Shown: in pieces, positions 25,378 through 34,765 of the stretch
Layout: every line of letters starts with the position of its first letter
How positions within the stretch are numbered: the stretch's first letter is position 1
NCBI GenBank assembly: GCA_045598105.1
Contig: JAZLLK010000052.1
Coordinates: 1-63,261 of the forward strand
DNA length: 63,261 bases
Origin: UBA1205 sp045598105
GTDB taxonomy: Bacteria > Bacteroidota > Bacteroidia > Bacteroidales > WCHB1-69
Direction of reading: 5' to 3'
Position numbers and translations under genes: made by a program
Notes under the pieces: model-generated
What the model saw: the letters and a program-made list of their open reading frames with translations, nothing else
What the model was told of the DNA's origin: nothing
Database searches by the model: none

Positions 25378-27165
25378 ATGAAAACAACAAGAATTTTCGG
25401 AATGTTATTATTGAGTGCTGCAATAGTATTCAGCGGTTGCGGGCTCAAAAAAATGGTAAAAAAGCAGAGTCAGGTAACCTACTCTGTAAATCCCAACCCA
25501 CTGGAAACTCACGGTGGTAAAATGACTATGGAAATAAAAGGAACCTATCCTGCCAAATATTTCCATAAGAAAGCTAATTTAACCATAGTTCCTGAAGTAA
25601 AAGCAGCTGACGGCATCGTAGTTAAATTAAATCCCATATACATAAAAGGTGAAAAAGCTACCGGCGAAGGTCAAACCATAGCTTACAAGAATGGCGGCAG
25701 TTTTACTTCTACACAAACTGTAGCATATCAGCCCGCATTTGCAACCTGCACATTGGTAGGTGAAGCTAACGCCACATTGGGCAAAAAAGAAGCCGGATTT
25801 GAAGAAATATATTTTGGTGAAGGCACCATAGCCACTTCCGAACGTATTATGAATAAGCCGGGCATGGGCTATAAAGGCAAAACTGCCGAAGGCACTAATT
25901 TTATATTAAGTGACCACGGCTACAACGGACAGGAAATAGCCACCGCCACCGGTATGATATATTATGAACTGAACAAAGATAACTTAAACTGGAGCCTGGC
26001 TTTGAACAAAAAAGACGAAAACAAAAAAGCCTTGGCTGCTTTAACCGAATTCACAAGCAAATATCCTGAAGTAGTCGGCGTGGAAGTTATAGGTTGGGCA
26101 TCACCTGAAGGTGAATTGAACCGTAACCAGGAATTGTCATCCAATCGTTCCAAAACCGCTCAAAAATGGTTTGAAAACGAATATGATAAATACATAAAGA
26201 AAACAGCTAAAGAACAAAAAGTAAAAGCTGCTGACATTAAAAAAGACATTAAATACGCTAATGACGATAAAGGTGAAGACTGGGACGGTTTCTTAGAAGC
26301 TATAGCAGCCTCCAATATTAAAGACAAAGATCAAATATTGAATGTAATTCGTTCACAAGCCGATAGAGATCAAAAACAACAGCAAATACGCAATATGATT
26401 GCCATATATAATGAAATAGATGACATTCTGCCTAACTTACGTCGTGCTATTATTAAAGTAAACTGCACCGATGCCAAATCAGATGCTACCATAGCCGAAA
26501 TGTCAGGCAAAAATCCTGATTCATTAAGTCTGAACGAATTATTATACTCTGCTTCCTTAACTAACGATATGAATCAAAAAGGTGCCATATACGCTACCGC
26601 TATAGAATTATATCCTGAAGATTGGAGAGCATATAATGACCTGGCATGCGTAAAAGCTTCACAAGGCAATGTAGATGCAGCCAGAGATCTTATAGACAAA
26701 GCCAACTCATTATCACCCAATAATGGCGTTATCATGAACAACTTAGGTGTTCTCAGCTTAATGAAGAATGACTATGAAAGCGCTAAAATAGCTTTCACCG
26801 CTTCAGAAAAAGCAGGTATATCACAATCATACAATATGGGTGTAATAGACATGAAAAACGGTGACTATGCTGCCGCTTCTTCCAAAATGGCTAACGGCAA
26901 ATGCACTTACAACTTAGCTTTGAATCAATTATTGAGCAAAGACTATGCTGCTGCAAAAGCTACCTTAAACTGCATCAGCAATAAAACTGCAGCCGAATAT
27001 TATCTTTTGGCTATAGTAGGTGCCCGCACCAATACCCCTGCTGAAGTGTACAGCAATTTGAAATCCGCATGCGGTATGGATGCTTCATACAAGCTTCAGG
27101 CCAGCAAAGATGCCGAATTCAAAAACTTTAGAGATAACGCTGAATTCCAAGCCGCTATCAAATAA
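25378..27165 (+). CDS. OmpA-like and TPR-containing lipoprotein
   Basis: A 595-residue predicted lipoprotein. The start at 25378 is preferred because it begins with a signal and lipobox (LLLSAAIVFSGCG) and the upstream in-frame extension overlaps the SPOR gene. Residues about 20-190 are beta-rich. An OmpA-type peptidoglycan-binding segment follows (VEVIGWASPEGELNRNQELS, then RSKTAQKWF, near 235-265). The C-terminal third has TPR-like repeats (AYNDLACVKASQGNVDAARD, then NNLGVLSLMKNDYESAKIAF). It is probably tethered to both the outer membrane and the wall. No precise role can be given. Confidence 0.78.
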   Translation: MKTTRIFGMLLLSAAIVFSGCGLKKMVKKQSQVTYSVNPNPLETHGGKMTMEIKGTYPAKYFHKKANLTIVPEVKAADGIVVKLNPIYIKGEKATGEGQTIAYKNGGSFTSTQTVAYQPAFATCTLVGEANATLGKKEAGFEEIYFGEGTIATSERIMNKPGMGYKGKTAEGTNFILSDHGYNGQEIATATGMIYYELNKDNLNWSLALNKKDENKKALAALTEFTSKYPEVVGVEVIGWASPEGELNRNQELSSNRSKTAQKWFENEYDKYIKKTAKEQKVKAADIKKDIKYANDDKGEDWDGFLEAIAASNIKDKDQILNVIRSQADRDQKQQQIRNMIAIYNEIDDILPNLRRAIIKVNCTDAKSDATIAEMSGKNPDSLSLNELLYSASLTNDMNQKGAIYATAIELYPEDWRAYNDLACVKASQGNVDAARDLIDKANSLSPNNGVIMNNLGVLSLMKNDYESAKIAFTASEKAGISQSYNMGVIDMKNGDYAAASSKMANGKCTYNLALNQLLSKDYAAAKATLNCISNKTAAEYYLLAIVGARTNTPAEVYSNLKSACGMDASYKLQASKDAEFKNFRDNAEFQAAIK

Positions 27166-27192
27166 TTAAGTACCAAAAGACTAACACAATAT

Positions 27193-27227
27193 ACCAAACG
27201 ACAATCTGCTATAGGTTGTCGTTTGGT
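27193..27227 (+). terminator. Hairpin after the OmpA/TPR lipoprotein gene
   Basis: ACCAAACGACAA and TTGTCGTTTGGT form a perfect 12-bp stem with an 11-base loop. Only a short T-rich tail follows, but the position 28 bp after the stop fits a terminator. Confidence 0.7.
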
Positions 27228-27258
27228 GTTTATATAGAACCATAAATATATATAATAT

Positions 27259-28014
27259 ATGAACGAAACCTTACACACCCTGCTGCAACACCGCAGCATA
27301 CGCCACTATGACAGCAAACCCGTATCGGACGATGTACTGCACACCATACTCACCGCTGCCACCCGTGGCGCCACATGTGGTAATATGCAATTATACAGCA
27401 TAATAGTAAATAAGAATGAGGAATTTAAAAAACAGGTGGCTCCCCTGCACTTTAATCAGTCTGCCGTAATTGAAGCCCCCATACTACTCACCTTCTGTGC
27501 AGACTTTCACCGCTTTATACAATGGTGCTACCTGCGTAATGCCACACCGGGCTATAACAATATACAATGCTACACATGGGCTGTGGTAGATGCCGTAATA
27601 GCCGCCCAAAATGCCGTAATAGCCGCAGAAGCCATGGGATTGGGCACCTGCTACATAGGTACCGTGACCTATAACGTAAAGCCGCTGCGCAGTATATATA
27701 ACCTTCCCTTACATGTAGTGCCCGTAGCCTGCGTTACCATAGGCTACCCCGCCGAACAGCCTCCGCTTACCGACCGCCTGCCGGTAGAAGCCGTAGTACA
27801 TAACGAAACCTATCACGACTACTCCACCGATGATATTAACCGCCTGTACAGCGAAAAAGAAAATTCGGAATTAACCAGACAACTCCTGCAGGAAAACAAA
27901 TTAGACAATTTGGCACAAATATTTACACAACGCCGATACACCAAAGCCGATAACGAACATTTTGCCAAAGAACTGGTAGAATTTCTCATAGAGCAGGATT
28001 TTTTACAAAAATAA
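27259..28014 (+). CDS. Nitroreductase-family NAD(P)H:flavin oxidoreductase
   Basis: A 251-residue FMN enzyme of the NfsA/FRP-like nitroreductase group. The N-terminal FMN-phosphate motif is HRSIRHYDSKPV (residues 11-22). ATRGATCGNMQLYSII, then AEAMGLGTCYIGTV (around 130) and VACVTIGYPAEQPPLTDRLP complete the flavin site. It would use NAD(P)H to reduce nitro compounds, quinones or flavins; the physiological substrate is not evident. It stands alone between two terminator hairpins. Confidence 0.88.
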   Translation: MNETLHTLLQHRSIRHYDSKPVSDDVLHTILTAATRGATCGNMQLYSIIVNKNEEFKKQVAPLHFNQSAVIEAPILLTFCADFHRFIQWCYLRNATPGYNNIQCYTWAVVDAVIAAQNAVIAAEAMGLGTCYIGTVTYNVKPLRSIYNLPLHVVPVACVTIGYPAEQPPLTDRLPVEAVVHNETYHDYSTDDINRLYSEKENSELTRQLLQENKLDNLAQIFTQRRYTKADNEHFAKELVEFLIEQDFLQK

Positions 28015-28038
28015 TTTTTTTAAATATAATTTACTGAT

Positions 28039-28076
28039 AAAAAACATCTGTACTATCACATACAGATGTTTTTTTG
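28039..28076 (+). terminator. Intrinsic terminator after the nitroreductase gene
   Basis: AAAACATCTGT and ACAGATGTTTT form an 11-bp stem with a 10-base loop, then a run of T. Confidence 0.85.
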
Positions 28077-28217
28077 TATGTAAATATATATAAAAAACAA
28101 TGTTTTTTATAAAATAAACAAAGAGTAATAAAGATCGGCTTCATGCAATATATTTTATACTATTTAACATTAAGATTATTTTTTTTTAATCTCCCCCCTC
28201 CATATTATTTTTTTGTT

Positions 28218-28225
28218 TACTTTTG
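28218..28225 (+). promoter_or_regulatory. -7 promoter element of the HExxH protein gene
   Basis: TACTTTTG lies 58 bp before the ATG at 28284, in a strongly T-rich leader. Confidence 0.5.
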
Positions 28226-28283
28226 CATTTTAATTTTAATATTACAACTGCAATTTATTTATTTTTTTTAAAATTCATCTCTT

Positions 28284-30086
28284 ATGACATCAACCAAATC
28301 AGCAAATGCGGCCGAAACCATAAAGGTAAGTGGCACCTTACAATTAAAAGATGACTACAATCAGTCCATCCATGCTCTATCTGGCATAAAAGTATATGTA
28401 TATACAATGAATGCATTAGGTACCCCTTTTAAAAGGCTGGTACTCACCACTGATGCCAACGGACACTTTAACGGAGTAATAGACAATACTAAAAAACGTA
28501 TTAAACAGGAACACAGCATATTCATAAAATACATTACCGAAAACGATAACATACGTGTATGTCAAAATGGCGGAAGCACTACCTTAACCACCTATTGCGT
28601 AAAATGTGAACCGCAAAACATAGGCAATAAAAAAGCATTCACATTTTCTTCATCACCGCTCACTGAAGACGGCTACACCGGCAAAGCTTTCCACGTACTT
28701 ATGCTACTGAATGCTGCGGCACTTTTTGTAAAAGAATACATAGGAATGAAACCTGATTTTGTTACCTGCAACTACCCCGGTACCGTAAGTTCAACACACC
28801 AGTCATGGGCTGAATTTAACAGAATACATTTATATAAAGGTGATTATAATAGAAACACTGTTTTGCACGAATATGCTCACTGCGTTCAAAATATGCTCGG
28901 CTTTAAGTATTCTGCAGACTTGCCAGGCTTTCATCACGCCTCATACTATGACATAACAGGAAGATATTCTAAAGAAAAAGGCATATACACGGCTTTTTTT
29001 GAAGCTTTTGCCGATGTATTTAAAGCCTGCGTAATAAATACATATTGCAATTCACTATTGAAAAACTACGCAGAATGCGATCTAGTACATGTAATTCAAC
29101 CCGCTATAAATGGCAAAGAATTTGGGAAAGGAGAAGGATATGAAAACTCATGTATAAGCACCATGTTAGGATTATTAATCAATAAATATGCTATTGAATT
29201 CCAAGCATCGGATGAGCTGGCAAACTATAAAAAAATAAGCAAAGATACCATTACCTTTGGTGAACTGGCCAATTTATTTAAACAGGCATGTGCAGCAGGA
29301 TACTCCAAGTGCCCTTCATTGCATGCATTCAATAAAATAATAGAGGAAAAATACAAAGGTAAACCCATATTAGAGGTATATCATTATCTGCTAAGTGCAA
29401 GCAAATGTGCACCTCACCATTTTTCATTGGCTGCTACCAATACCAAAACATATACCATTGATTTTAAGCCGGGAGGTAATAAAGAAAAGGAAAATTGGGG
29501 TAACAAACAAAAACCGGACTGGGGCGATGAGTGCCAAACCCTTCAAAACAAATTCAAATACAAACTATACAATAGCAAAGGCGATGTAATAAAAACAGTT
29601 GACCTTGGCGGCAAAAAATCCTTTACCATAGACAAACCGGCCTACGAAGCCGTCGGCGGCAAAAAATTCTATGTGGCGGTATGTGGCTATGCCGACCATA
29701 GATACTGGCCTACAGGATGGTATGAATCGGGAAAAATAGAACTGGAAGCTTTGGCTCCCGATAAAAATAAGAACACGCGAACTTTGCAGTCTAAGCTAAA
29801 AGCAGCCCTTACCGCTGATGCAAAAAAAACGCATACCGACTCACCTGCCGGCAGTACCGCCAAGGCCAAAGACAAAACACAAAGCACTATAAATAAAAAA
29901 GTTACATCTACAAAAAAAGCTATTACCACTAAAAAGGCTGTTTACACTAAAAAAAAGACCGATACCCCGGTAGCAGACGTATCGGGCAGTAAGAATAAGC
30001 CGGAGCTACTGGTCAGCAAAGACATAAAAAAAGCCTCTGCCAATATAGCCTTGGCTGTAAATAAAGTAAAGGGACGAAAGCAATAA
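28284..30086 (+). CDS. Putative zinc metallopeptidase with a lysine-rich tail, unrecognised family
   Basis: A 600-residue protein. Residues about 12-85 resemble a carboxypeptidase-regulatory/transthyretin-like beta domain (SGIKVYVYTMNALGTP, TTDANGHFNG). The central part has HEYAH at 195-199 and FFEAFAD at 238-244, the HExxH...ExxxD pattern of gluzincin metallopeptidases. A third domain of about 100 residues follows (around 395-490). The last 110 residues are lysine-, threonine- and alanine-rich low complexity. I see no signal peptide (the start is MTSTKSANAAETIKV) and no type IX sorting domain. The gene stands alone with its own promoter and terminator. Peptidase activity is inferred; the target is unknown. 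Confidence 0.7.
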   Translation: MTSTKSANAAETIKVSGTLQLKDDYNQSIHALSGIKVYVYTMNALGTPFKRLVLTTDANGHFNGVIDNTKKRIKQEHSIFIKYITENDNIRVCQNGGSTTLTTYCVKCEPQNIGNKKAFTFSSSPLTEDGYTGKAFHVLMLLNAAALFVKEYIGMKPDFVTCNYPGTVSSTHQSWAEFNRIHLYKGDYNRNTVLHEYAHCVQNMLGFKYSADLPGFHHASYYDITGRYSKEKGIYTAFFEAFADVFKACVINTYCNSLLKNYAECDLVHVIQPAINGKEFGKGEGYENSCISTMLGLLINKYAIEFQASDELANYKKISKDTITFGELANLFKQACAAGYSKCPSLHAFNKIIEEKYKGKPILEVYHYLLSASKCAPHHFSLAATNTKTYTIDFKPGGNKEKENWGNKQKPDWGDECQTLQNKFKYKLYNSKGDVIKTVDLGGKKSFTIDKPAYEAVGGKKFYVAVCGYADHRYWPTGWYESGKIELEALAPDKNKNTRTLQSKLKAALTADAKKTHTDSPAGSTAKAKDKTQSTINKKVTSTKKAITTKKAVYTKKKTDTPVADVSGSKNKPELLVSKDIKKASANIALAVNKVKGRKQ

Positions 30087-30101
30087 AAAAACGCACAAAG
30101 T

Positions 30102-30140
30102 ACATAAAGCACCTGCTGACAGGTGCTTTATGTTTTTTTT
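30102..30140 (+). terminator. Intrinsic terminator after the HExxH protein gene
   Basis: ACATAAAGCACCTG and CAGGTGCTTTATGT form a perfect 14-bp stem with a CTGA loop, followed by eight T. It ends at the stop codon of the convergent folE gene. Confidence 0.9.
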
Positions 30141-30753
30141 AATGTAAGCCCACACCTATTATTCTCAAAAACTCCTGACGGGTATTATATTGCTTTAGAA
30201 AAGCGCCCGTAAAATCGGAGGTGGTAGTTACAGAGTTTTGCTTTTGCACACCTCGCATTGACATACACAGGTGCTGTGTTTCTATTACTACGGCTACACC
30301 GTAAGGATTAAGGGTATCCTGTATACAGTTTTTAATTTGTGTAGTAAGCTGCTCCTGCACTTGCAACCTACGGGCAAAAGCATCTACCACTCGAGGTATT
30401 TTACTCAGGCCAACTATGTATCCGTTAGGAATATAAGCCACATGAGCTTTACCAAAAAAAGGTACCATGTGATGCTCACACATGGAATATATTTCTATAT
30501 CCTTTACTATCACCATTTCCCTATAATCCTGCTTAAACATGGCCGAACGCAATATAGCGGCAGGGTTCTGATGATAGCCTTGGGTAAAAAATTGCATAGC
30601 CTTGGCAACTCTTTCAGGTGTTTTTACCAGTCCTTCACGGGTAACATCTTCACCCAAAAGTTTCAATATGGCCTCATAATGTTCCATTAATGCTTTAGTA
30701 GTGTTTTCATTGTAAATATCCAATCGCCGATATCCTTCCAATTCTTCCTGCAT
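30139..30753 (-). CDS. folE: GTP cyclohydrolase I
   Basis: FolE converts GTP to 7,8-dihydroneopterin triphosphate, the first step to folate (and queuosine-type) pterins. The 204-residue protein has the zinc- and substrate-binding motif SMCEHHMVPFFGKAHVAYIP, LSKIPRVVDAFARRLQ, and CMSMRGVQ with the third metal ligand; motifs and length are typical. It is the third gene of a galE-MBL-folE minus-strand set, 11 bp after the MBL gene. Confidence 0.95.
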   Translation of the reverse strand: MQEELEGYRRLDIYNENTTKALMEHYEAILKLLGEDVTREGLVKTPERVAKAMQFFTQGYHQNPAAILRSAMFKQDYREMVIVKDIEIYSMCEHHMVPFFGKAHVAYIPNGYIVGLSKIPRVVDAFARRLQVQEQLTTQIKNCIQDTLNPYGVAVVIETQHLCMSMRGVQKQNSVTTTSDFTGAFLKQYNTRQEFLRIIGVGLH

Positions 30754-30764
30754 TGTATTATTTA

Positions 30765-31415
30765 TTATATGTCTGATTTACAAAACGGGTTATTCTCTTT
30801 TTCAAAAAGCACTTCACTTTCATCACCATGACCGGGTAATACCATGGTATTATCGGGCAAAGTATATATTTCATTCTTTATGGATTTTTCAAGCAAGGCA
30901 TAGTCACCGCCGGGCATATCGGTACGCCCTACACCCATGCGAAACAGCAAATCACCGGTAAACACAGCCTGTTCTGCAGGTACATAATAGCTCACGCTGC
31001 CTTCAGCGTGTCCGGGAGTATATAAAACCTTCATTTGCTGACTGCCCAACTGCAATATAGTACCATGCTGTAACACATAATCAGGCTGCGGCAAATGCTC
31101 TATTACCGGAAAACCCATTAAATGGGCATACCGGTTATAGGAATGATATAAATTTTTGCCTTGTGCATGCATATATACAGGCACCTGCGGAAAATCATGA
31201 TGCACCATGGCCACACCGGCTACATGGTCGGCATGTGCATGCGTAATACATACCATAACCGGCTTAGCATGCTGCTGCTCTAATTGTTGCTTTACCTGCT
31301 TCCATGAATACGGTGAGGTATAACCGGGATCAATAATACAAGCGTCATTATTGTCAGCTATAAGCAAATAGGAATTCACCAAAAAGCTATTGTGTACCGA
31401 GCGTATAATTTTCAT
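30765..31415 (-). CDS. Metallo-beta-lactamase-fold hydrolase (glyoxalase II-like)
   Basis: A 216-residue cytosolic metallohydrolase. The two-metal motif THAHADHVAG lies around residue 58, and further ligands lie in YTPGHAEGS (H), FTGDLLF (D) and LPGHGDES (H). It lacks the C-terminal helical domain of true glyoxalase II. It may hydrolyse thioesters, but the substrate cannot be read from sequence. The stop of galE overlaps its start by one base, and folE follows after 11 bp. Confidence 0.88.
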   Translation of the reverse strand: MKIIRSVHNSFLVNSYLLIADNNDACIIDPGYTSPYSWKQVKQQLEQQHAKPVMVCITHAHADHVAGVAMVHHDFPQVPVYMHAQGKNLYHSYNRYAHLMGFPVIEHLPQPDYVLQHGTILQLGSQQMKVLYTPGHAEGSVSYYVPAEQAVFTGDLLFRMGVGRTDMPGGDYALLEKSIKNEIYTLPDNTMVLPGHGDESEVLFEKENNPFCKSDI

Positions 31416-32440
31416 TATTTATTATTATTTAATGTAGTTTCCCACTTCCATGCCGAGGATAGCATATCAGCAAGACTCAGTTGGGCTTTCCACCCCATTA
31501 CTTCATTGGCGCGGGTAGTATCGGCCCATACCTTTTCAACATCACCGGCTCTACGGGCTACTATTTTATACGGCACCTTTTTACCCGATACCTGCTCAAA
31601 AGTGTGAATTATTTCCAGCACCGAGGTTGGCTTACCTGTACCTATATTAAAATACTCATAATTTTCACTCATACTGTTTCCCTGCATACGGCTTATGGCA
31701 GCCACATGCGCCTTGGCCAAATCCACCACATGTATATAATCTCTAAGGCAGGTACCGTCAGGCGTATTATAATCGCCGCCATACACCTGCAGGCACGAAC
31801 GTATACCGGCAGCTGTTTGGGTTACGTAAGGTATAAGATTTTGGGGTACCCCATTAGGCAATTCGCCTATCAATGCCGAGGCATGTGCCCCTATGGGATT
31901 AAAATAGCGAAGGGCTATTATTTGATATTGCGGCTCCACCGCCGCAATATCACGAAGTATCTCCTCTATTATTTGCTTAGTATTACCATAAGGACAGGTA
32001 GCAGGCTTTACAGGTGTATGCTCCGTAACAGGCAACACATCAGCCTCACCATATACCGTACATGAGGACGAAAACACCAACCGCCTTATATTATGTTCCT
32101 TCATGGCGGTGAGGATATTCAATGTGGAATAAAAATTATTTTTATAATAACGTAGCGGCTGCTGTACCGACTCACCCACATATTTAAAAGCGGCAAAATG
32201 TATAACCGCATCTATGTGTACTTTATTAAAAAAATCAGCACATGCGTATGCATCAGACAAGTCAAAGTCGTACAATGAGGGCTTAACACCGGTAATTTTT
32301 GCTATATTATCTATCACCGAACGCTTGGAATTACTGAAATTATCCACTATAACAACCTCATATCCGCTATTCTGCAATTCCACCACAGTGTGAGAACCTA
32401 TATATCCGGCTCCGCCGGTAACCAATACAACCTGTTTCAT
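31415..32440 (-). CDS. galE: UDP-glucose 4-epimerase
   Basis: GalE interconverts UDP-glucose and UDP-galactose for surface glycans or galactose use. The 341-residue protein has the NAD motif GGAGYIGSHT (9-18), a catalytic S-S-x-T pair (FSSSCTVYG, around 123-131) and the YGNTK tyrosine-lysine pair around 150. RYFNPIGAH and LRDYIHVVDLA are also typical GalE motifs. It heads the galE-MBL-folE minus-strand set and has a promoter 14 bp upstream. Confidence 0.94.
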   Translation of the reverse strand: MKQVVLVTGGAGYIGSHTVVELQNSGYEVVIVDNFSNSKRSVIDNIAKITGVKPSLYDFDLSDAYACADFFNKVHIDAVIHFAAFKYVGESVQQPLRYYKNNFYSTLNILTAMKEHNIRRLVFSSSCTVYGEADVLPVTEHTPVKPATCPYGNTKQIIEEILRDIAAVEPQYQIIALRYFNPIGAHASALIGELPNGVPQNLIPYVTQTAAGIRSCLQVYGGDYNTPDGTCLRDYIHVVDLAKAHVAAISRMQGNSMSENYEYFNIGTGKPTSVLEIIHTFEQVSGKKVPYKIVARRAGDVEKVWADTTRANEVMGWKAQLSLADMLSSAWKWETTLNNNK

Positions 32441-32454
32441 ACTTCTTTTTTTTG

Positions 32455-32462
32455 CAAAGGTA
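32455..32462 (-). promoter_or_regulatory. -7 promoter element of galE
   Basis: TACCTTTG on the minus strand lies 14 bp before the galE ATG. It is divergent from the rho promoter about 95 bp to the right. Confidence 0.6.
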
Positions 32463-32557
32463 GGTAATTTTATTCAAAAAATCAAGCGGTGTAGGCTTTT
32501 TTTGTTTTTTTTTGAAAAAAAAACGATAAACACGGGTTATCTTAAAAAAAAATATTG

Positions 32558-32565
32558 TACTTTTG
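32558..32565 (+). promoter_or_regulatory. -7 promoter element of rho
   Basis: TACTTTTG lies 88 bp before the rho ATG at 32654. The leader between is AT-rich; rho leaders are often autoregulated in other bacteria, but no structure is evident here. Confidence 0.5.
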
Positions 32566-32653
32566 CAAGCATAAAATCTCAAAAAAGGGATGATAGCCAT
32601 CTATCCCTACATTTCACAAAAAAAATATATTTTTAATATTCATACGCATTATT

Positions 32654-34525
32654 ATGGCAAATAAAATTAAAGTTTTAGACATTAGCACATTAGAATTTAA
32701 AACTATAGCAGAATTAAGAAACTTTGCCAAAAACAGAAACATTCCGGGCTACGATAAATTAGATAAAGACGGGCTTATATTTCAGTTGGCTGAATTTCAA
32801 AAGCATTACGTATTTGGCACTACTTCCCCAAAGGCTGAAGAAAAGAATGTTGCTGAAGTAAAAAAAGAAACACAAAATACTACTAAGCACAGAGGTCGTC
32901 CCAAAAAGAATGCCCAAGCTGATACCAAAGAAAATAAAGTGGAAAAAGCCAAAGCAACATTAGGTAAAAAAGCAGCCAATATAGATAAAAAAAATACTAA
33001 AGAAGTAAAAACAGAAGAAGTGCCGGTTGCAGATTCGCCCGCCAAAGGACGTCGTAAACGCATTACCTCAGAAATATCCATAGCGGCTTCTTCACGAGGT
33101 GCTTCTAAAAAAACAGAAATAAAAGATATAGACACTCTCACCTACATACAAAATATACGTAAACGCACTTTAGAAGAAATAGCTCAAAAAAAGCAGGTAA
33201 AATCATCATTTATGGAAAAAGCACAAGAGGAAAAGCATAAAATGGACTCCCTTGCCAGTACCGATGAAAAGCATGATGCACCTGCTACACAAGTGGAACC
33301 CGAGCATATATCGGCCGAAGTATCCGTTACTCCTAATACCGCTAATGTAGCCAACAACAACCCATTATCAGGTGTAAAAGGCTTTGTACCTAAGAATATA
33401 GACTTTTTGGGTAACGTAGATGCCGAAGGCGTATTGGAAATGATGCCCGACGGCTTTGGATTTTTGCGTTCATCCGACTATAATTACCTCAATTCCCCTG
33501 ATGACATATACGTATCACAATCACAAATTAAGCTTTTTGGCCTTAAAACCGGTGATGTAATACAAGGTAACATACGCCCGCCCAAAGATGGTGAAAAATA
33601 CTTCCCTTTAACCAAGGTAAACATGATAAACGGCAAACTGCCAGAAGAAGTACGTGACAGAATACCATTTGATTACCTCACACCGCTATTCCCGGATGAA
33701 AAAATCAATTTGGTACGCCGTCATGAAAATAATATATCCATGCGTGTAATAGACCTGTTTGCTCCCATAGGTAAAGGCCAGCGAGGGCTTATAGTAGCAC
33801 AGCCTAAAACAGGTAAAACCGTACTGCTAAAAGAAATAGCCAACTCCATATCAGCCAATCATCCGGAAATATACCTTATAATATTACTCATAGACGAACG
33901 CCCTGAAGAGGTAACCGATATGGCCAGAAGCGTAAAAGCGGAAGTAATATCCTCCACCTTTGACGAGCCGGCCGAACGCCACGTTAAAATAGCCAATATC
34001 GTACTTGAAAAAGCCAAAAGAATGGTGGAATGCGGTCATGACGTATGCATATTACTGGACTCCATTACCCGTTTGGCACGTGCCTATAACACTATGGCCC
34101 CGGCTTCAGGTAAAGTATTGTCGGGCGGTGTGGAAGCCAACGCATTACAAAAGCCCAAACGCTTCTTTGGTGCAGCCCGTAAAATAGAAGACGGCGGCTC
34201 CCTTACCATTATAGCTACCGCCCTTACCGAAACAGGCTCCAAAATGGACGAGGTGATATTTGAAGAATTTAAAGGTACAGGTAACATGGAATTACAATTA
34301 GATCGTCGCCTGTCGAATAAACGTGTATTCCCCGCTGTAGACATAGTAGCCTCTTCCACCCGTAGAGATGACCTGCTACAGGAAAAGAACACCCTGCAAA
34401 AAATATGGTACCTGCGTAATATGTTGGCCGATATGAACCCCATAGAAGCTATGGAATTGGTAAAACATCGCATGGAAATGACAAGCTCCAACGAAGAATT
34501 TCTGCTTTCTATGCGTGACGAATAA
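32654..34525 (+). CDS. rho: Transcription termination factor Rho
   Basis: The hexameric RNA helicase that terminates transcription at Rho sites. The 623-residue protein is about 200 longer than E. coli Rho because of a lysine/alanine-rich insertion at about residues 55-250, between the N-terminal Rho_N helices (LEFKTIAELRNFAKNRNIPG) and the RNA-binding cold-shock domain (MMPDGFGFLRSS, around 263). Walker A is QPKTGKT where most Rho proteins have PPKAGKT; Walker B is ILLDSITRLARAYN, and the Q-loop KVLSGGVEANAL is present. Such insertions are common in Bacteroidota Rho. Confidence 0.96.
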   Translation: MANKIKVLDISTLEFKTIAELRNFAKNRNIPGYDKLDKDGLIFQLAEFQKHYVFGTTSPKAEEKNVAEVKKETQNTTKHRGRPKKNAQADTKENKVEKAKATLGKKAANIDKKNTKEVKTEEVPVADSPAKGRRKRITSEISIAASSRGASKKTEIKDIDTLTYIQNIRKRTLEEIAQKKQVKSSFMEKAQEEKHKMDSLASTDEKHDAPATQVEPEHISAEVSVTPNTANVANNNPLSGVKGFVPKNIDFLGNVDAEGVLEMMPDGFGFLRSSDYNYLNSPDDIYVSQSQIKLFGLKTGDVIQGNIRPPKDGEKYFPLTKVNMINGKLPEEVRDRIPFDYLTPLFPDEKINLVRRHENNISMRVIDLFAPIGKGQRGLIVAQPKTGKTVLLKEIANSISANHPEIYLIILLIDERPEEVTDMARSVKAEVISSTFDEPAERHVKIANIVLEKAKRMVECGHDVCILLDSITRLARAYNTMAPASGKVLSGGVEANALQKPKRFFGAARKIEDGGSLTIIATALTETGSKMDEVIFEEFKGTGNMELQLDRRLSNKRVFPAVDIVASSTRRDDLLQEKNTLQKIWYLRNMLADMNPIEAMELVKHRMEMTSSNEEFLLSMRDE

Positions 34526-34561
34526 TTGCACATAACACGTTTTTTATTATTAATAATATAT

Positions 34562-34596
34562 AAGGGTATTGTCGTTCACGGCAATACCCTTTGCTT
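34562..34596 (+). terminator. Intrinsic terminator after rho
   Basis: AAGGGTATTGTCG and CGGCAATACCCTT form a 13-bp stem (one G-T pair) with a TTCA loop; a T-rich tail follows. Confidence 0.8.
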
Positions 34597-34731
34597 TATA
34601 TATGTATTTTAAGTATAATTACTATGAAACATAAATGTATCCCCTGCTGACTAAAATATACCCTTCGCCACTATAGTATAAAAAAAAGTGAAGTATAGAG
34701 GTAAAACAGGAGGAAAATAAAAAAAAAGTGG

Positions 34732-34739
34732 TACTTTTG
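34732..34739 (+). promoter_or_regulatory. -7 promoter element of the FKBP-to-valS gene series
   Basis: TACTTTTG lies 26 bp before the FKBP ATG at 34766. The genes downstream are overlapping or close-packed up to 40249, so this is the likely main promoter. Confidence 0.55.
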
Positions 34740-34765
34740 CATATTTAACGCAATAATACATAACC

